From the NCBI RefSeq assembly GCF_000717645.1, contig NZ_JNZZ01000025.1, positions 1 through 64,000 of the forward strand: a stretch of 64,000 bases of DNA. The letters are read 5' to 3'. The position numbers and the translations under genes are program-made. Shown here one piece after another: positions 38,501-45,414 of this stretch. The notes under the pieces are model-generated. The model did not search any database and had not been told where the DNA came from. It saw only the letters and a program-made list of their open reading frames with translations. Position 1 is the first letter of the stretch; the number at the start of each line of letters is the position of its first letter. The DNA comes from Streptomyces californicus (GTDB taxonomy: Bacteria > Actinomycetota > Actinomycetes > Streptomycetales > Streptomycetaceae).

Positions 38501-38877
38501 GAACCGTCCTGCTCGAAACGGACCGGTCCCGACGACAGCTCCGTGGTGAGCGAACCGTCCTTGTTGACCCAGGTCGTGGACGTCTCGGTACGCTCGGACA
38601 GCGCCTCGACCCGCTTGCCCGACAGCTTGGCCGCGACCTTCGCCGACAGGATGTCCGCCGCCTCGCGGGGCCCCTCGGGCGCCTGCTTCTCCTCGGCCGG
38701 CGCCTTCGCCGCCTGCTGGGTGAGGGCCACAGCATGGCCGCCCTGCGTGACCAGCGCCAACTCCACCGCGAGCACCATGGCCGCACCGAGGGCGATCTTC
38801 GGCAGAAGACGTCTTCGCCGCTGCAGGACCAAGGACGAGCCCTCCCACCCGGAGGCGGAAGGTATGTGCTCCGACAC
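32527..38877 (-). CDS. RHS-repeat polymorphic toxin with uncharacterised C-terminal domain
   Basis: This 2116-codon protein has an N-terminal membrane or signal segment (KIALGAAMVLAVELALVTQG), a DNRLRE-like domain around residues 330-500, beta-rich regions, then YD/RHS repeats (YDxxGR patterns: YDNSGR, YDAQGR, YDAIGR) to the core end LYNPATGRFLSMDP. About 140 residues follow the YDLDGR boundary: a hydrophobic stretch (LAVAGMFGCAVCAGASAAIS), a second one (AVIGGLTAFTWGAG) and a very basic tail (KNKRYRSKAKKKANGYGR). RHS shells encapsulate a C-terminal toxin; this one is not recognised and lacks nuclease-type HxxD/HNH motifs, so membrane action is one guess. The start is GTG 38877 with AGAGAG 9 nt upstream; TTG 38886 is possible. 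Confidence 0.92.
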   Translation of the reverse strand: MSEHIPSASGWEGSSLVLQRRRRLLPKIALGAAMVLAVELALVTQGGHAVALTQQAAKAPAEEKQAPEGPREAADILSAKVAAKLSGKRVEALSERTETSTTWVNKDGSLTTELSSGPVRFEQDGSWTDVDVELRETAEGVEAKAHPNGLSLAGRGGRLPRSLAEAERAPARDLVTLGEGDERITLQWQGGLPAPELDGTRATYPEALPGADVIVEATRTGFEQYVEIKKRPAEGYTYTLPLKAEGLTAKEQPDGSVLFTDGKNKKRAVMPAPVMWDSTVDEVSGEHTRRVPVAMKVVEREDAVDLVVTPDAKFLADPETTYPVTVDPSTSSLSNVFDTYVQQGETRDWSTDVELDFGNPGTTNANGTPRTAQSFITWNTAPIADALVTSAKLSLWNFHSANTTCAAQPWQVWSSPAATTASRWTNRPTMTAMKAESTETRGNAACTAQPDGWINANVTTLAQEWASAKTTRGHLGIRAKSETTVAQWKRVNSANAAKNPPKLSVTYNYRPRTGTKQEAGPPFFSYGGAYMVNTVRPTLRDTFVDPNGDKIQGAYQIFDNATDTQVGDVLRSGFVPSGQPAPVTVPAGVLANGKTYKFRSSPYDGTHYNLGWSPWKTFTVDTTAPSAPAKIVSTDYPADKWVKGAGQAGTFTVTPPSGSDHNWLEWSLDGLTWTKVGTGGTATARAISVAPPKDGTHTLQVRAVDKADNKSEAIDYTFHAGPGGFIQPSEGERTARRLPLVAEAEAAKYNAVAFSWRRSEADPWVRIPAGQVTSNGTPLTAWPVPMTGGRNAPLVWNATDTVDPDGTVQLKADLTGPNNTTGATEPLTVIVDRNASGAATSEAGPGSVNLLTGDYSLSATDASGFDLSVSRTASSRIPDKGAQQEGQVAIFGKEWVSGTAAELTESDYVQLHRVSDTAVTVVDAEGEELFFTANAAKNGWIPEPGAEDLTLTGSVTGSFTLSDTEGTVTEFTKPDPGVPTWQVSSTLLDGLANTATTIVSETVTVDGKKLARPKRIIAPTSAATTAACTATPATKGCRVLEFVYATGTTATASAFGDFAGRVKEIRQWSTQPGAAAATSKAVQSYAYDNSGRLRQTWDPQITPSLKTEYAYDSAGRVTGLTPAGELPWTFTYGKAGNAATAGEGMLLKASRSGLQQGTTGTESGTAATSVVYDVPLTGTTAPYKMGAADVKAWGQLDAPTDATAVFPADSVPASATGSVLTSASYKRADLTYMGVSGRTVNTVSPGGHTATTEYDRFGNTVRELSAANLAVARGITAADRAVQADLGIDRLTVAERADLLATKSVYDEKGTRELEEFGPLRRIDLTADLKSGTTTLVPSGTPVTARTWTVNEFDAGRPTDGTAKVRDQITKTTTGAQVREHPTVLGEARITETVYDWAKGLPTKTVKAPGGLAITETTEYDAQGRVTKQLLPGATGSDAATRVTTYWSATGTGTCQGRPEWADLVCSTGPAGAITGGGSNPAALPTTTTEYDGWGNPAKVTETANGVTRTTTTTYDNSGRQTKVAITGGTGQAVPETTTEYDPATGRAVKTVSPTGGTVTKVFDKLGRQVSYTDADGGVTTTEYDLLDRPVKVTDNAPSTVTHTYDHTAEPRGLATKTTDSVAGTFQATYDADGSVSSEKLPGGYTLTQTEDTTGSATDRTYTRDSDGTIVYSDTVTESIHGQVASHAGWSDQTYRYDAIGRLTTVEDTADTVCTRRAYTFDARTNRKSLTTATGTPGSDCPTTGGTTTNHTYDSADRLVDSGHVYDAFGRTTTVPGNGTIGYYANDLAHQQTANGKRQTWQLDANLRFRSWKTETGSGSTWTQTASKTNHYDSDGDNPRWITEDTASGALTRNVDSASGDLAATTSKTGDTVLQLTTIHGDVALQLPLTAGQAPVVLDSDEYGNPRAGQEATRYAWLGAKQRSTETLTGLTLMGVRLYNPATGRFLSMDPVHGGNANAYEYCTADPINCYDLDGRFGWKKWLGRASTGLAVAGMFGCAVCAGASAAISLGIAAHDWRKGKRREAVIGGLTAFTWGAGRLASLRHARSVKAIPKRYPKGVRNSGTKNKRYRSKAKKKANGYGRTARRVNRVDFYYGGAVAGRSIYGEYSSWRSRRR

Positions 38878-38895
38878 GTCAGACAACTCTCTGTT

Positions 38896-38923
38896 GTAGT
38901 AAGCATGAAACAGAGGCGATCAA
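38896..38923 (-). promoter_or_regulatory. Candidate RHS toxin promoter
   Basis: On the minus strand TTGATC (38923-38918) and TACTAC (38901-38896) are 16 nt apart, ending about 19 nt before the GTG. The region is notably AT-rich for this genome. The divergent ankyrin gene starts at 38948, so both promoters must fit in a very short space. Confidence 0.4.
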
Positions 38924-38947
38924 AACAGGGGGAACCGTGGTGAAGAA

Positions 38948-39613
38948 GTGAAGAATTCACGAACTGCGCCGCACGTCGACCCGCCCGAGCCGCCGCACAC
39001 CCGTCCGCCTGAGGGAGCCTCGCCCTCCCCCGGTGCACGGCCTTCGGCGCACGACCGCACCGCCTGGGACCTGGCCGTCCGGAACAACCGCCCCGACGCC
39101 GTCGCCGAGCTTCTGGACGCCGGGGCCGACCCCGACGCGGCCATGGGCGAACACCGTGAGACCACGGCCCTGCGGTACGCGGCCCCACGCGGAATGACGG
39201 CGATGGCACAGAGGCTTCTCGCGGCGGGAGCACAGCCCGACGGGCGACTCGACGAGGGGCAGGCGACACCCCTCATGCTGGCCTCCGCGCAGGGCGACCT
39301 CGACATGATGCGGCTGTTGCTCGACCGGGGAGCCTCGCCCCGCTCCGTCGCGTCACGCCGAGCGGGCATCATCGCACCGGGGCCACCTGCAGGGATGCCC
39401 GACGGCTCCCCGCTCGCCAGTGCGGCCCACGGCGGCCACCTCGAAGCGGTGCGCCTGCTGCTGGAGCACGGAGCGCGCCCCGACCCGGAGACACGGGAAG
39501 CGGCCGTACGGGGAGGGAGGAAGCCTCGTCCGCGCGACTCCGGGATACGGCGAGGAACCCCGGAGGAGTACCGCGCCATCCAGGAGTTGCTGGAGCGGGA
39601 AGGCCCGGCCTGA
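38948..39613 (+). CDS. Ankyrin-repeat protein
   Basis: This 221 aa protein has a Pro-rich N-terminus followed by four recognisable ankyrin repeats: about 37-62 (AWDLAVRNNRPDAVAELLDAG), 72-96 (ALRYAAPRGMTAMAQRLLAAG), 105-129 (PLMLASAQGDLDMMRLLLDRG) and 153-175 (PLASAAHGGHLEAVRLLLEHG). The family mediates protein-protein contacts; no partner is evident. It starts at GTG 38948 with only a weak upstream purine stretch, divergent from the RHS toxin by about 70 bp, so a functional link to the toxin is possible but unproven. Confidence 0.85.
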   Translation: MKNSRTAPHVDPPEPPHTRPPEGASPSPGARPSAHDRTAWDLAVRNNRPDAVAELLDAGADPDAAMGEHRETTALRYAAPRGMTAMAQRLLAAGAQPDGRLDEGQATPLMLASAQGDLDMMRLLLDRGASPRSVASRRAGIIAPGPPAGMPDGSPLASAAHGGHLEAVRLLLEHGARPDPETREAAVRGGRKPRPRDSGIRRGTPEEYRAIQELLEREGPA

Positions 39614-39747
39614 CGGGCAGCCGCTCGCCGGCGTGTGTCGAGCGGACGCCGTCGGCTCCGACGTCTCCTGTGGAGGACGGTCGCGATACCGGCACCGGGG
39701 CCTCCCCATACACGTGCCGCCGACGGAGAACGAGAGGCTGACGAACC

Positions 39748-40146
39748 ATGCGGGACGACACCGAGCAGATCCGAGCGCTCATCGAGGACTGGGCCGAAGC
39801 GGTGCACCGGGGCCGTATCGACGCCGTCGTCGCGGACCACGCCGAGGACATCGTGATGTTCGACGTCCCGCCGCCCTACCGAGGCGTACGCGGGATCGAC
39901 GCCTACCGGCAGGTCTGGCCGCCCTTCTTCGCATGGCAGGCCCAGGGGGCGGTCTTCGACATCGAGGAGATGGAGGTCACCGCCGGCCAGGACGTCGCCT
40001 TCGCCCACGCGCTGGTGCGCTGCGGCACGGAGGACGAACTCGCGGCGCGTCCCGGGTCCCGGTTGCGGCTCACGTTGGGGCTGCGCAAGGAGGCGGGCCG
40101 CTGGGTGGTGGCGCACGAGCACCACTCGTTCCCCGATCTGAGCTGA
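39748..40146 (+). CDS. NTF2-like (SnoaL/DUF4440-type) protein
   Basis: This 132 aa protein matches the NTF2-like cone fold pattern: an N-terminal helix (IRALIEDWAEAVHRGRIDAVVADH), the edge DIVMFDVPPPYRGVRGIDAY, then strands ending HALVRCG and RWVVAHEHHSFP. Members are small isomerases, hydrolase-like enzymes or binding proteins of SnoaL/SgcJ type. The substrate is not deducible. It starts at ATG 39748 after GAGAGGCTG and stands alone between the ankyrin and TetR genes. Confidence 0.85.
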   Translation: MRDDTEQIRALIEDWAEAVHRGRIDAVVADHAEDIVMFDVPPPYRGVRGIDAYRQVWPPFFAWQAQGAVFDIEEMEVTAGQDVAFAHALVRCGTEDELAARPGSRLRLTLGLRKEAGRWVVAHEHHSFPDLS

Positions 40147-40233
40147 GCGGACCCGACGCCGACGCCTGGCGCGCGCAACCGCCCCGGCGCGCGGCCCTCG
40201 GTCAGGCCGGGACCTCCGGCAGCCGGCGCTCGG

Positions 40234-40920
40234 TCAGGCCGGGTTCTCCGACTGCCCGGCACTCGATGGCGCGGAAGGCCCGGCGGGCTCCTGCGCGGAA
40301 GGCCCGGCGGGCTGCGGCGCGACCCCTGCCGCTCCCCCGCCCGCCCGCCCCAGCCGTACGACCTCGGTGTCGATGGCCTCGCCCATCAGGGTCCGGGCGT
40401 GGGCGATGGGGAGGGTGCCGCTGAGCCACCGCATGCTCAGCCCCTCCATCAGGGCGGTGAGCCGTTCGGCGGAGGCCGCGAGCGCGGGGGCCGGGGCGGT
40501 CGGCCGGACCGCGCCCAGCAGGCCCGCCACCTCCTGGTTCCAGACCAGGGTGGCGCGCGCCAGGTCCTCGCGCAGGGCCTCGTCGAAGACGGCGCTGGCG
40601 CGCAGCTCGCCCCAGGCGCTGCTGTTCTCCCGTACTTCGGTGGTGTCCTGGAGCTCCAGCAGCAGGGTCCGATCCAGCTCCTCGCGCGGGCTCAGTGCCC
40701 CGGCGCCCGGGTCGCGGTGGGCGGTGTAGCGCTCGGCGCGGTCGTTGATGAACTCCAGCGTCCTGAGCAGGATTCCGGTGCGGTCCTTGAAGTGGTAGTA
40801 GATCAGCGCGGTGGAGACGCCCGCTTCGGCCGCCAGCTCCTCCACGCGCAGGCCACGCACCCCGCGCCGGGCGATCACCCGGGCGGCGGCTTCGAGAATC
40901 TGAGTGCTGCGAGACGCCAT
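40234..40920 (-). CDS. TetR-family transcriptional regulator
   Basis: This 228 aa protein has a classical TetR N-terminal domain: ILEAAARVIARRGVRGLRVEELAAEAGVSTALIYYHFKDR, with the helix-turn-helix in EELAAEAGVSTALIYYHF. The ligand-binding C-terminal domain follows, then a Pro/Ala/Ser tail. The start ATG 40920 opens directly at the DNA-binding domain; the longer open frame has only low-complexity sequence. A strong palindrome at 41096-41113 in the shared upstream region is the likely operator, linking it to the divergent agmatine-deiminase-family gene. Confidence 0.92.
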   Translation of the reverse strand: MASRSTQILEAAARVIARRGVRGLRVEELAAEAGVSTALIYYHFKDRTGILLRTLEFINDRAERYTAHRDPGAGALSPREELDRTLLLELQDTTEVRENSSAWGELRASAVFDEALREDLARATLVWNQEVAGLLGAVRPTAPAPALAASAERLTALMEGLSMRWLSGTLPIAHARTLMGEAIDTEVVRLGRAGGGAAGVAPQPAGPSAQEPAGPSAPSSAGQSENPA

Positions 40921-41095
40921 GGCCCGAACCCTACCGAGCCCCCGCAGGGGCGGGCCCGGGGAGGCATACGCCGCCGGGCCCCACGAGTCGCCCGCCTCCT
41001 CCCGCCTCCCGGACCGCCCCACCCTGCCCCGGCAACGGCACCGACACCGGCACCGGCACCGGCACCGACCCCCTCGACACACCCCTTCCCCCGTT

Positions 41096-41113
41096 TGACT
41101 GAATTTTCAGTCA
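41096..41113. promoter_or_regulatory. Palindromic TetR-type operator
   Basis: TGACTGAA-TT-TTCAGTCA has perfect 8-bp arms. TTGACT (41095-41100) and CAGAGT (41118-41123), 17 nt apart, form a plus-strand promoter candidate that the palindrome overlaps, so binding would block transcription toward the deiminase gene. Size and symmetry fit TetR operators. Confidence 0.7.
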
Positions 41114-41237
41114 GTGTCAGAGTGTGGCGACACGATGACCGCACCCGACCTCGCGGTGACGACGGTTCCCGGAGCCCGGGATGCACCCTGTCCCCACCAC
41201 AACACGTGACCCCACCACAGCAGGTGGCCCCACCCCT

Positions 41238-41298
41238 CGCATGAACCCGCCCGTCGCGTGAACCCACCCCGAAGGCGCCCGCCGCGTGAACCCACCCC
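41238..41298. repeat. Three short CGCGTGAACCCACCC repeats
   Basis: CGC(A/G)TGAACCC(G/A)CCC occurs at 41238, 41255 and 41283 just upstream of the deiminase ribosome site. Spacing of 17 and 28 bp is not codon-periodic. Confidence 0.6.
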
Positions 41299-41390
41299 CG
41301 GAGACACCCGGGACGCGCCACTCCTCACCGCCCCCGACGCTCCCCCTCCCCCGGACGTCCCGCCGCACATGTTCCCGATCGGAGACCCCC

Positions 41391-42584
41391 ATGTCCGACA
41401 TCCGCCCCTCCCGCCGCTCGGCCCTGCACGCTTTCCTCGGCGTCGGTGCGCTCGCCTTCGGCGCCGCCGCCTGCGGCCCCGGAGACCCCGGTGCCTCGGC
41501 CGACGCCTCCTCCACGGGCCGAGCGAGCCGGACGGACCGGGCCGCCGGCCGGACGGAAGGGGCGCGCCGCCTGGGCGCCGAGTGGGAGAGCCACGCCCGC
41601 ACCTTCATGTCCTGGCCCGCGCGGGCGTCCGTATGGGACGACGACCTCCCCTACGTACGTCAGGACATCGCGCGCATCGCACGGGCCGTCGCGGAGTACG
41701 AGTACGTCGTGATGATGGCGCGGCCGGACCAGCGGGCGGCGGCCCAGAAGCAGTGCGGAGGGGAGGTGGAGGTGATCGAGCTGCCGGTGGACGACCTGTG
41801 GGCGCGCGACACCGTCCCCGTCTTCGTCGAGGAGGAGGGGAAGGGGACGGGGAGGACCGTAGGGGTCGACTTCAACTTCAACGGCTGGGGCGACAAACAG
41901 GTGCACACGGACGACGCCCGGATCGGCCGGGCGCTGTCGGCCGAGTACGGGATCCCGCGCGTCAAGGCCCCCCTCGTCGCCGAGGGCGGTTCGTTCGAGA
42001 CCGACGGCGAGGGGACCCTGCTGATCACCGAGAGCTCGATCGTCAACGACAACCGCAACCCGGGCATGAGCCGGGACCGGATCGAGGCCGACCTGAAGAA
42101 GCTGCTGGGCGTGGAGAAGGTGATCTGGTTCAAGGGCGTCCGGGGCGAGGACATCACCGACGCCCACGTCGACAGCCTCGTACGGTTCACGGCCCCCGGG
42201 GTGGTCCTGCTGGACCGGGCGCATCCGAGCACGCCCGCCGACTCCTGGTCGCGCTCCTCCGATCAGGCCATGTCCGTGCTGGCCGAAGCGACGGACGCAC
42301 GGGGCCGCGGCTTCGAGGTCATCGACCTCCCCCAGCCGGATCCCGGACGGATCAGGGGCTACAGCGACGACTTCCTGTCCACGTACGCCAACTTCTTCAT
42401 CGGCAACGACGCGGTGTACATGCCCGAGTTCGGCGACCGCAAGGCCGACGACCGGGCCCAGGGCATCCTGCGCGAGCACTTCCCCGACCGGGACGTGGTG
42501 CGGGTGGACATCGACACCATCGCGACCGGCGGCGGCGGAATCCACTGCGCCACCCACGACCAGCCCGGCAAGCCGGTCGACTGA
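41391..42584 (+). CDS. Exported agmatine deiminase-family enzyme
   Basis: This 397 aa protein begins MSDIRPSRRSALHAFLGVGALAFGAAACG: a twin-arginine motif, a hydrophobic segment and a lipobox ending at Cys, so it is probably a Tat-exported lipoprotein. The rest is the agmatine deiminase/PAD-like fold: DDLWARDTVPVF, GGSFETDGEG, the His loop DAHVDSLVRF, and the catalytic Cys in GGGGIHCATHDQP. Family members hydrolyse guanidino groups such as that of agmatine or arginine. GGAG precedes ATG 41391 by 6 nt. Control by the divergent TetR is likely. The outside-the-cell location is unusual for agmatine deiminase. Confidence 0.9.
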   Translation: MSDIRPSRRSALHAFLGVGALAFGAAACGPGDPGASADASSTGRASRTDRAAGRTEGARRLGAEWESHARTFMSWPARASVWDDDLPYVRQDIARIARAVAEYEYVVMMARPDQRAAAQKQCGGEVEVIELPVDDLWARDTVPVFVEEEGKGTGRTVGVDFNFNGWGDKQVHTDDARIGRALSAEYGIPRVKAPLVAEGGSFETDGEGTLLITESSIVNDNRNPGMSRDRIEADLKKLLGVEKVIWFKGVRGEDITDAHVDSLVRFTAPGVVLLDRAHPSTPADSWSRSSDQAMSVLAEATDARGRGFEVIDLPQPDPGRIRGYSDDFLSTYANFFIGNDAVYMPEFGDRKADDRAQGILREHFPDRDVVRVDIDTIATGGGGIHCATHDQPGKPVD

Positions 42585-42711
42585 CCGCGCCCCGTCCGTC
42601 GCATCCCCGCGAACGGCCCTGCCGCGGAAAACGAGTTCCCCCGTCCGATCGGCGCGACCTACGCTTCCGTGATCGATGACGCGGCATGTCCGACGTGACG
42701 GGGGTCCTGGT

Positions 42712-43707
42712 GTGAGCGTGAGCAGCGGCGACGGGCCCGCACGGCTGGAACTGCCGCCCGGCTACGTCCTCCGGCCCTGTCGCGGCCACGAGGACCACGG
42801 CGCCATGGCCGCTGTGCGGCTCGGCTGTGCGGAGCGGGACCGGATCGACGCCCGCTCGGTCGTGGAAGGGCTCCCGACGGCGGCCGAGATCGCCGAAGCC
42901 TCCGCCGAGCTCGACGACCCGTCCGGGAACCAGGCGTTGGTGGAGCACGGCGGTGGTGTCGTCGGCTACTCCACGATCAGGCGGTGGCAGGAGCGGGACG
43001 GGACGTGGTTGTACCTGCACCGCGGCTACCTGCTGCCCCGGCACCGCGGCCGGGGCATCGGCTCCGCCCTGCTCGACTGGGCGGAGAGCCGCATCCGCCG
43101 GCTCGTACGACAGCACGGAACCGCGCGGACGGCCGTGATCGGCGCGAACGCCATGGCCTCGGAGCAGGAGGCGACGGCACTCCTGCTCGATGCGGGGTAC
43201 CGGCGCGTCTTCAGCCTGGTGGAGCTGGAGCTGGCCGATCTCCGGCAGCTCCCCGACGGGAGGCCGTTGCCGGCCGGCGTCCGAGTCGGAGCCGTCGATC
43301 CGGGCAGCTACCGCGCGGCCTGGGGAACGGTCGTCGATTCCTACGCGGGGGCCGCCTTCACCGAGAGGTGGCCGTTCGAGAGGTTCCTCGCCACGGCCGA
43401 CCCGACCTGCTGGCGGGCTGCTTGGGATCGGGAGGACATGGTCGGTGTCGCCCTGTGCTCCGTCCATCGGCGGGACGCCACCGTGGGCGAGGTCGAGGAG
43501 TTGAGCGTCCGGAAGGAGTCGAGGCGTCTGGGACTCGGGCGAGCCCTGCTGCTGGACGGGCTGCGCTGCCTGCGCGAGCACGGCGCGGAGACCGCCCGCT
43601 TGTACACGGGCACCGCGAATCCGCACCGGTCCTACGACCTCTACGAGAGCGTCGGGTTCCGGCGCCGGAACGAGCACGTCCGCTACCGCAAGCCGATCTC
43701 CGTCTGA
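42712..43707 (+). CDS. Tandem GNAT acetyltransferase, MshD-like layout
   Basis: This 331 aa protein has two GNAT domains. The first has the acetyl-CoA loop LPRHRGRGIGSALL near residues 110-123; the second has VRKESRRLGLGRALLLDGL near 262-280 and ends with the typical YESVGFRRR. The two-domain form resembles mycothiol synthase, but similarity to MshD beyond the fold cannot be judged here, and many stand-alone Streptomyces GNATs share it. Start at GTG 42712 is chosen because it opens the domain; ATG 42676 in the same frame is possible. It probably shares a transcript with the DinB gene. Confidence 0.8.
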   Translation: MSVSSGDGPARLELPPGYVLRPCRGHEDHGAMAAVRLGCAERDRIDARSVVEGLPTAAEIAEASAELDDPSGNQALVEHGGGVVGYSTIRRWQERDGTWLYLHRGYLLPRHRGRGIGSALLDWAESRIRRLVRQHGTARTAVIGANAMASEQEATALLLDAGYRRVFSLVELELADLRQLPDGRPLPAGVRVGAVDPGSYRAAWGTVVDSYAGAAFTERWPFERFLATADPTCWRAAWDREDMVGVALCSVHRRDATVGEVEELSVRKESRRLGLGRALLLDGLRCLREHGAETARLYTGTANPHRSYDLYESVGFRRRNEHVRYRKPISV

Positions 43708-43758
43708 CCCGGCGGGACAGCGGCGCGCAGGACGGAAACCATGACGAAGGAGAGAGAC

Positions 43759-44472
43759 ATGAGCGGCCAGGACCAGAAGACCGACCGGCTGAGCATCCTG
43801 ATCGAGCAGTTCGACCAGGCGCGGGAGATGGCCGAGGTCCGGCTGCGGGGGCTCGGGGACGAGGAGTACCTCTGGGAGCCCGCGCCCGGCAGTTGGTCCA
43901 TCCGCCGCCGGGAGGAGGCGGTGACGCCCCGGGCGTACGGGCCGGGGGTCTGGGTCCTCGACAAGGGCGCCCCGCAGATCCCGGCGAACGAGTACGCGGA
44001 GGTCGCCCGGCAGGCCGCGGACGGCATGTCCGTCGCGAAGATCGCCGAGGACTGGAGCGTGAGCGTCGAACGGGTCGAGGAGGTGCTGGCGTTCACCGGC
44101 GAGCCGGAACCCGATGTCGTACCGGTCACCACCATCGCGTGGCGGCTGGGCCATCTGCACTCGGACTTCGCCGGCCGGTGGGAGTGGACCTTCGGCGAGC
44201 GGCGGCGGGACCCCCACCTCCTGGTCGACTTCACCCCGTCCGCCTCGCTCGCGCTGGAGCGGCTGTGGGAGACCCTCGACCGCCACCGCGCGAGCGTGGC
44301 GGCCCTCACCGAGGAGCAGCTCGACACGGTGGGCCTGTCGCAGTACCCGTACGGCTCCGATCCCGACGACGCGTACGTCGGCACGCTGGCCAACGCCAAC
44401 CTGGAGCTGATCCACCACATGGCCGAGATCGCCCTGCTCCGCGACCTGTGGCGGGCCCGCCGGGCCGGGTAG
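43759..44472 (+). CDS. DinB-family protein
   Basis: This 237 aa protein has the DinB/YfiT helical-bundle pattern: an N-terminal helix, EYLWEPAPGSWSIRRR, a central WRLGHLHSDFAGRWEWTFG carrying a metal-binding-type His, and a C-terminal NANLELIHHMAEIALLRDLW with the conserved histidines. Members are metal-dependent thiol transferases using mycothiol or bacillithiol; its place beside a MshD-like GNAT gene fits thiol chemistry but is not proof. AAGGAG lies 7 nt before ATG 43759, which is preferred over ATG 43741. An insertion with a second HTH-like helix (SVAKIAEDWSVSVERVEEVL) is present. Confidence 0.85.
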   Translation: MSGQDQKTDRLSILIEQFDQAREMAEVRLRGLGDEEYLWEPAPGSWSIRRREEAVTPRAYGPGVWVLDKGAPQIPANEYAEVARQAADGMSVAKIAEDWSVSVERVEEVLAFTGEPEPDVVPVTTIAWRLGHLHSDFAGRWEWTFGERRRDPHLLVDFTPSASLALERLWETLDRHRASVAALTEEQLDTVGLSQYPYGSDPDDAYVGTLANANLELIHHMAEIALLRDLWRARRAG

Positions 44473-44481
44473 GGGCGGGGC

Positions 44482-45141
44482 TCAGCCCGCCAGCTCCCAC
44501 ACCAGCAGCTCGGCGGGCCCGTCCACCGCGACCGCCGCCAGGCCCCGCGCACCGGTGATCCGGGCGGCGTCGCCGGGCCCCAGCTCCTCACCGCCCAGCG
44601 CGACCCTCCCCCGCACCACGTGCACGTACACGCGCGCCGCGTCCGGCACCGCCGTGCGCTCGCCCCCGGCCGGCCGCCGGACGTGGAGCATCGCGCCCGC
44701 GCCGGGCAGGGCGTACGGAGTGGAGTCGGCGATGCCGGGGACGACGGTGTACGAGGGTTCTCCGCCCGGTTCCAGCGGAGCCAGCCACATCTGGAGGAAG
44801 GCCAACGGGCCTTCGCCGTCGTTGCGTTCGACGTGCCGGACGCCGGAGGCGGCGCTCAGGTGGGCGACGTCCCCGGCGCGGACGACGGTGGAGTGACCGG
44901 CCGAATCGCGGTGGGTCAGCTCGCCCTCGACGACCCAGGTGACGATCTCCGTATGGCTGTGCGGGTGCTCCTCGAACCCGGCGCCCGGGGCCAGACGCTC
45001 CTCGTTGCAGGCCAGGATCGGGCCGAAGCGGAGGTTGTCCGGGTCGTAGAAGGGGCCGAAGGACAGGGCGTGCCGGGTGTCGATCCCGGCGGCCTCGTCC
45101 CCGCCCCGGTAGCGGTCCTCGGACCGGTGCACGGAAATCAC
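44482..45141 (-). CDS. Pirin-family bicupin
   Basis: This 219 aa protein has the pirin N-terminal cupin with metal ligands in FEEHPHSHTEIVTWVVEGEL and the following HRDSAGH...HVERND, then a C-terminal cupin (VYVHVVRGRV..GGEELGPGDAARI). Pirins are iron-binding bicupins, some with quercetinase activity. The start was taken at GTG 45141 (ISVHRSEDRYRGG), as the upstream extension is basic filler. It converges with the DinB gene, with 9 bp between stops. Confidence 0.88.
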   Translation of the reverse strand: MISVHRSEDRYRGGDEAAGIDTRHALSFGPFYDPDNLRFGPILACNEERLAPGAGFEEHPHSHTEIVTWVVEGELTHRDSAGHSTVVRAGDVAHLSAASGVRHVERNDGEGPLAFLQMWLAPLEPGGEPSYTVVPGIADSTPYALPGAGAMLHVRRPAGGERTAVPDAARVYVHVVRGRVALGGEELGPGDAARITGARGLAAVAVDGPAELLVWELAG

Positions 45142-45362
45142 CGGTCCACGGTAGCCCGAACGCCCGCGCGTACGGAGACCTTCTCGGCGACGCCCCGTCA
45201 CGCCCCATGACGACCCACGCCCCCCCCGTGACTACTCGTGGTCTTCGGCCGGGCGGCGGGGCCGCGCTTCAGCCGGCGCAGGACGAGGCCGGCCTTGTCG
45301 AACACCTCCCGCCCTGCGCTGAGTTGGCCGCCCTGCGGCACCGGTCGACGTCCCCGCTTCGA

Positions 45363-45382
45363 CATGAGTACGTGTACTCATG
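45363..45382. promoter_or_regulatory. Perfect 20-bp palindromic operator candidate
   Basis: CATGAGTAC-GT-GTACTCATG has perfect 9-bp arms and lies 33-52 nt upstream of the lipoprotein ATG, where a core promoter is expected. No regulator is assigned. The XRE regulator at 46913 is the nearest candidate, without direct evidence. Confidence 0.65.
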
Positions 45383-45414
45383 GCCATGCCGACGGGCGAC
45401 TTTACGTTGACGTC

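Larger units (their letters stand above)
40921..41390. other. Divergent region between TetR and deiminase genes
   Basis: This 470-bp non-coding region holds a run of ACCGGC/ACCGAC hexamers (about 41032-41070), the TetR-type palindrome (41096-41113) overlapping a candidate promoter, and three CGCGTGAACCCACCC elements (41238-41298). Short open frames here are low complexity and were not called. Confidence 0.65.

Noticed and set aside
32833..38943. Plus-strand frame of 2036 codons
   Set aside because: It is antisense to the RHS gene, Gly/Val/Arg-rich, and lacks any recognisable motif.
38905..38943. 12-codon open frame before the ankyrin gene (MKQRRSKQGEPW)
   Set aside because: It could be a leader peptide, but no ribosome site is seen and it lies within the opposing promoter region.
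41032..41070. ACCGGC hexamer run
   Set aside because: A simple-sequence run in a GC-rich intergenic region; nothing indicates a function.
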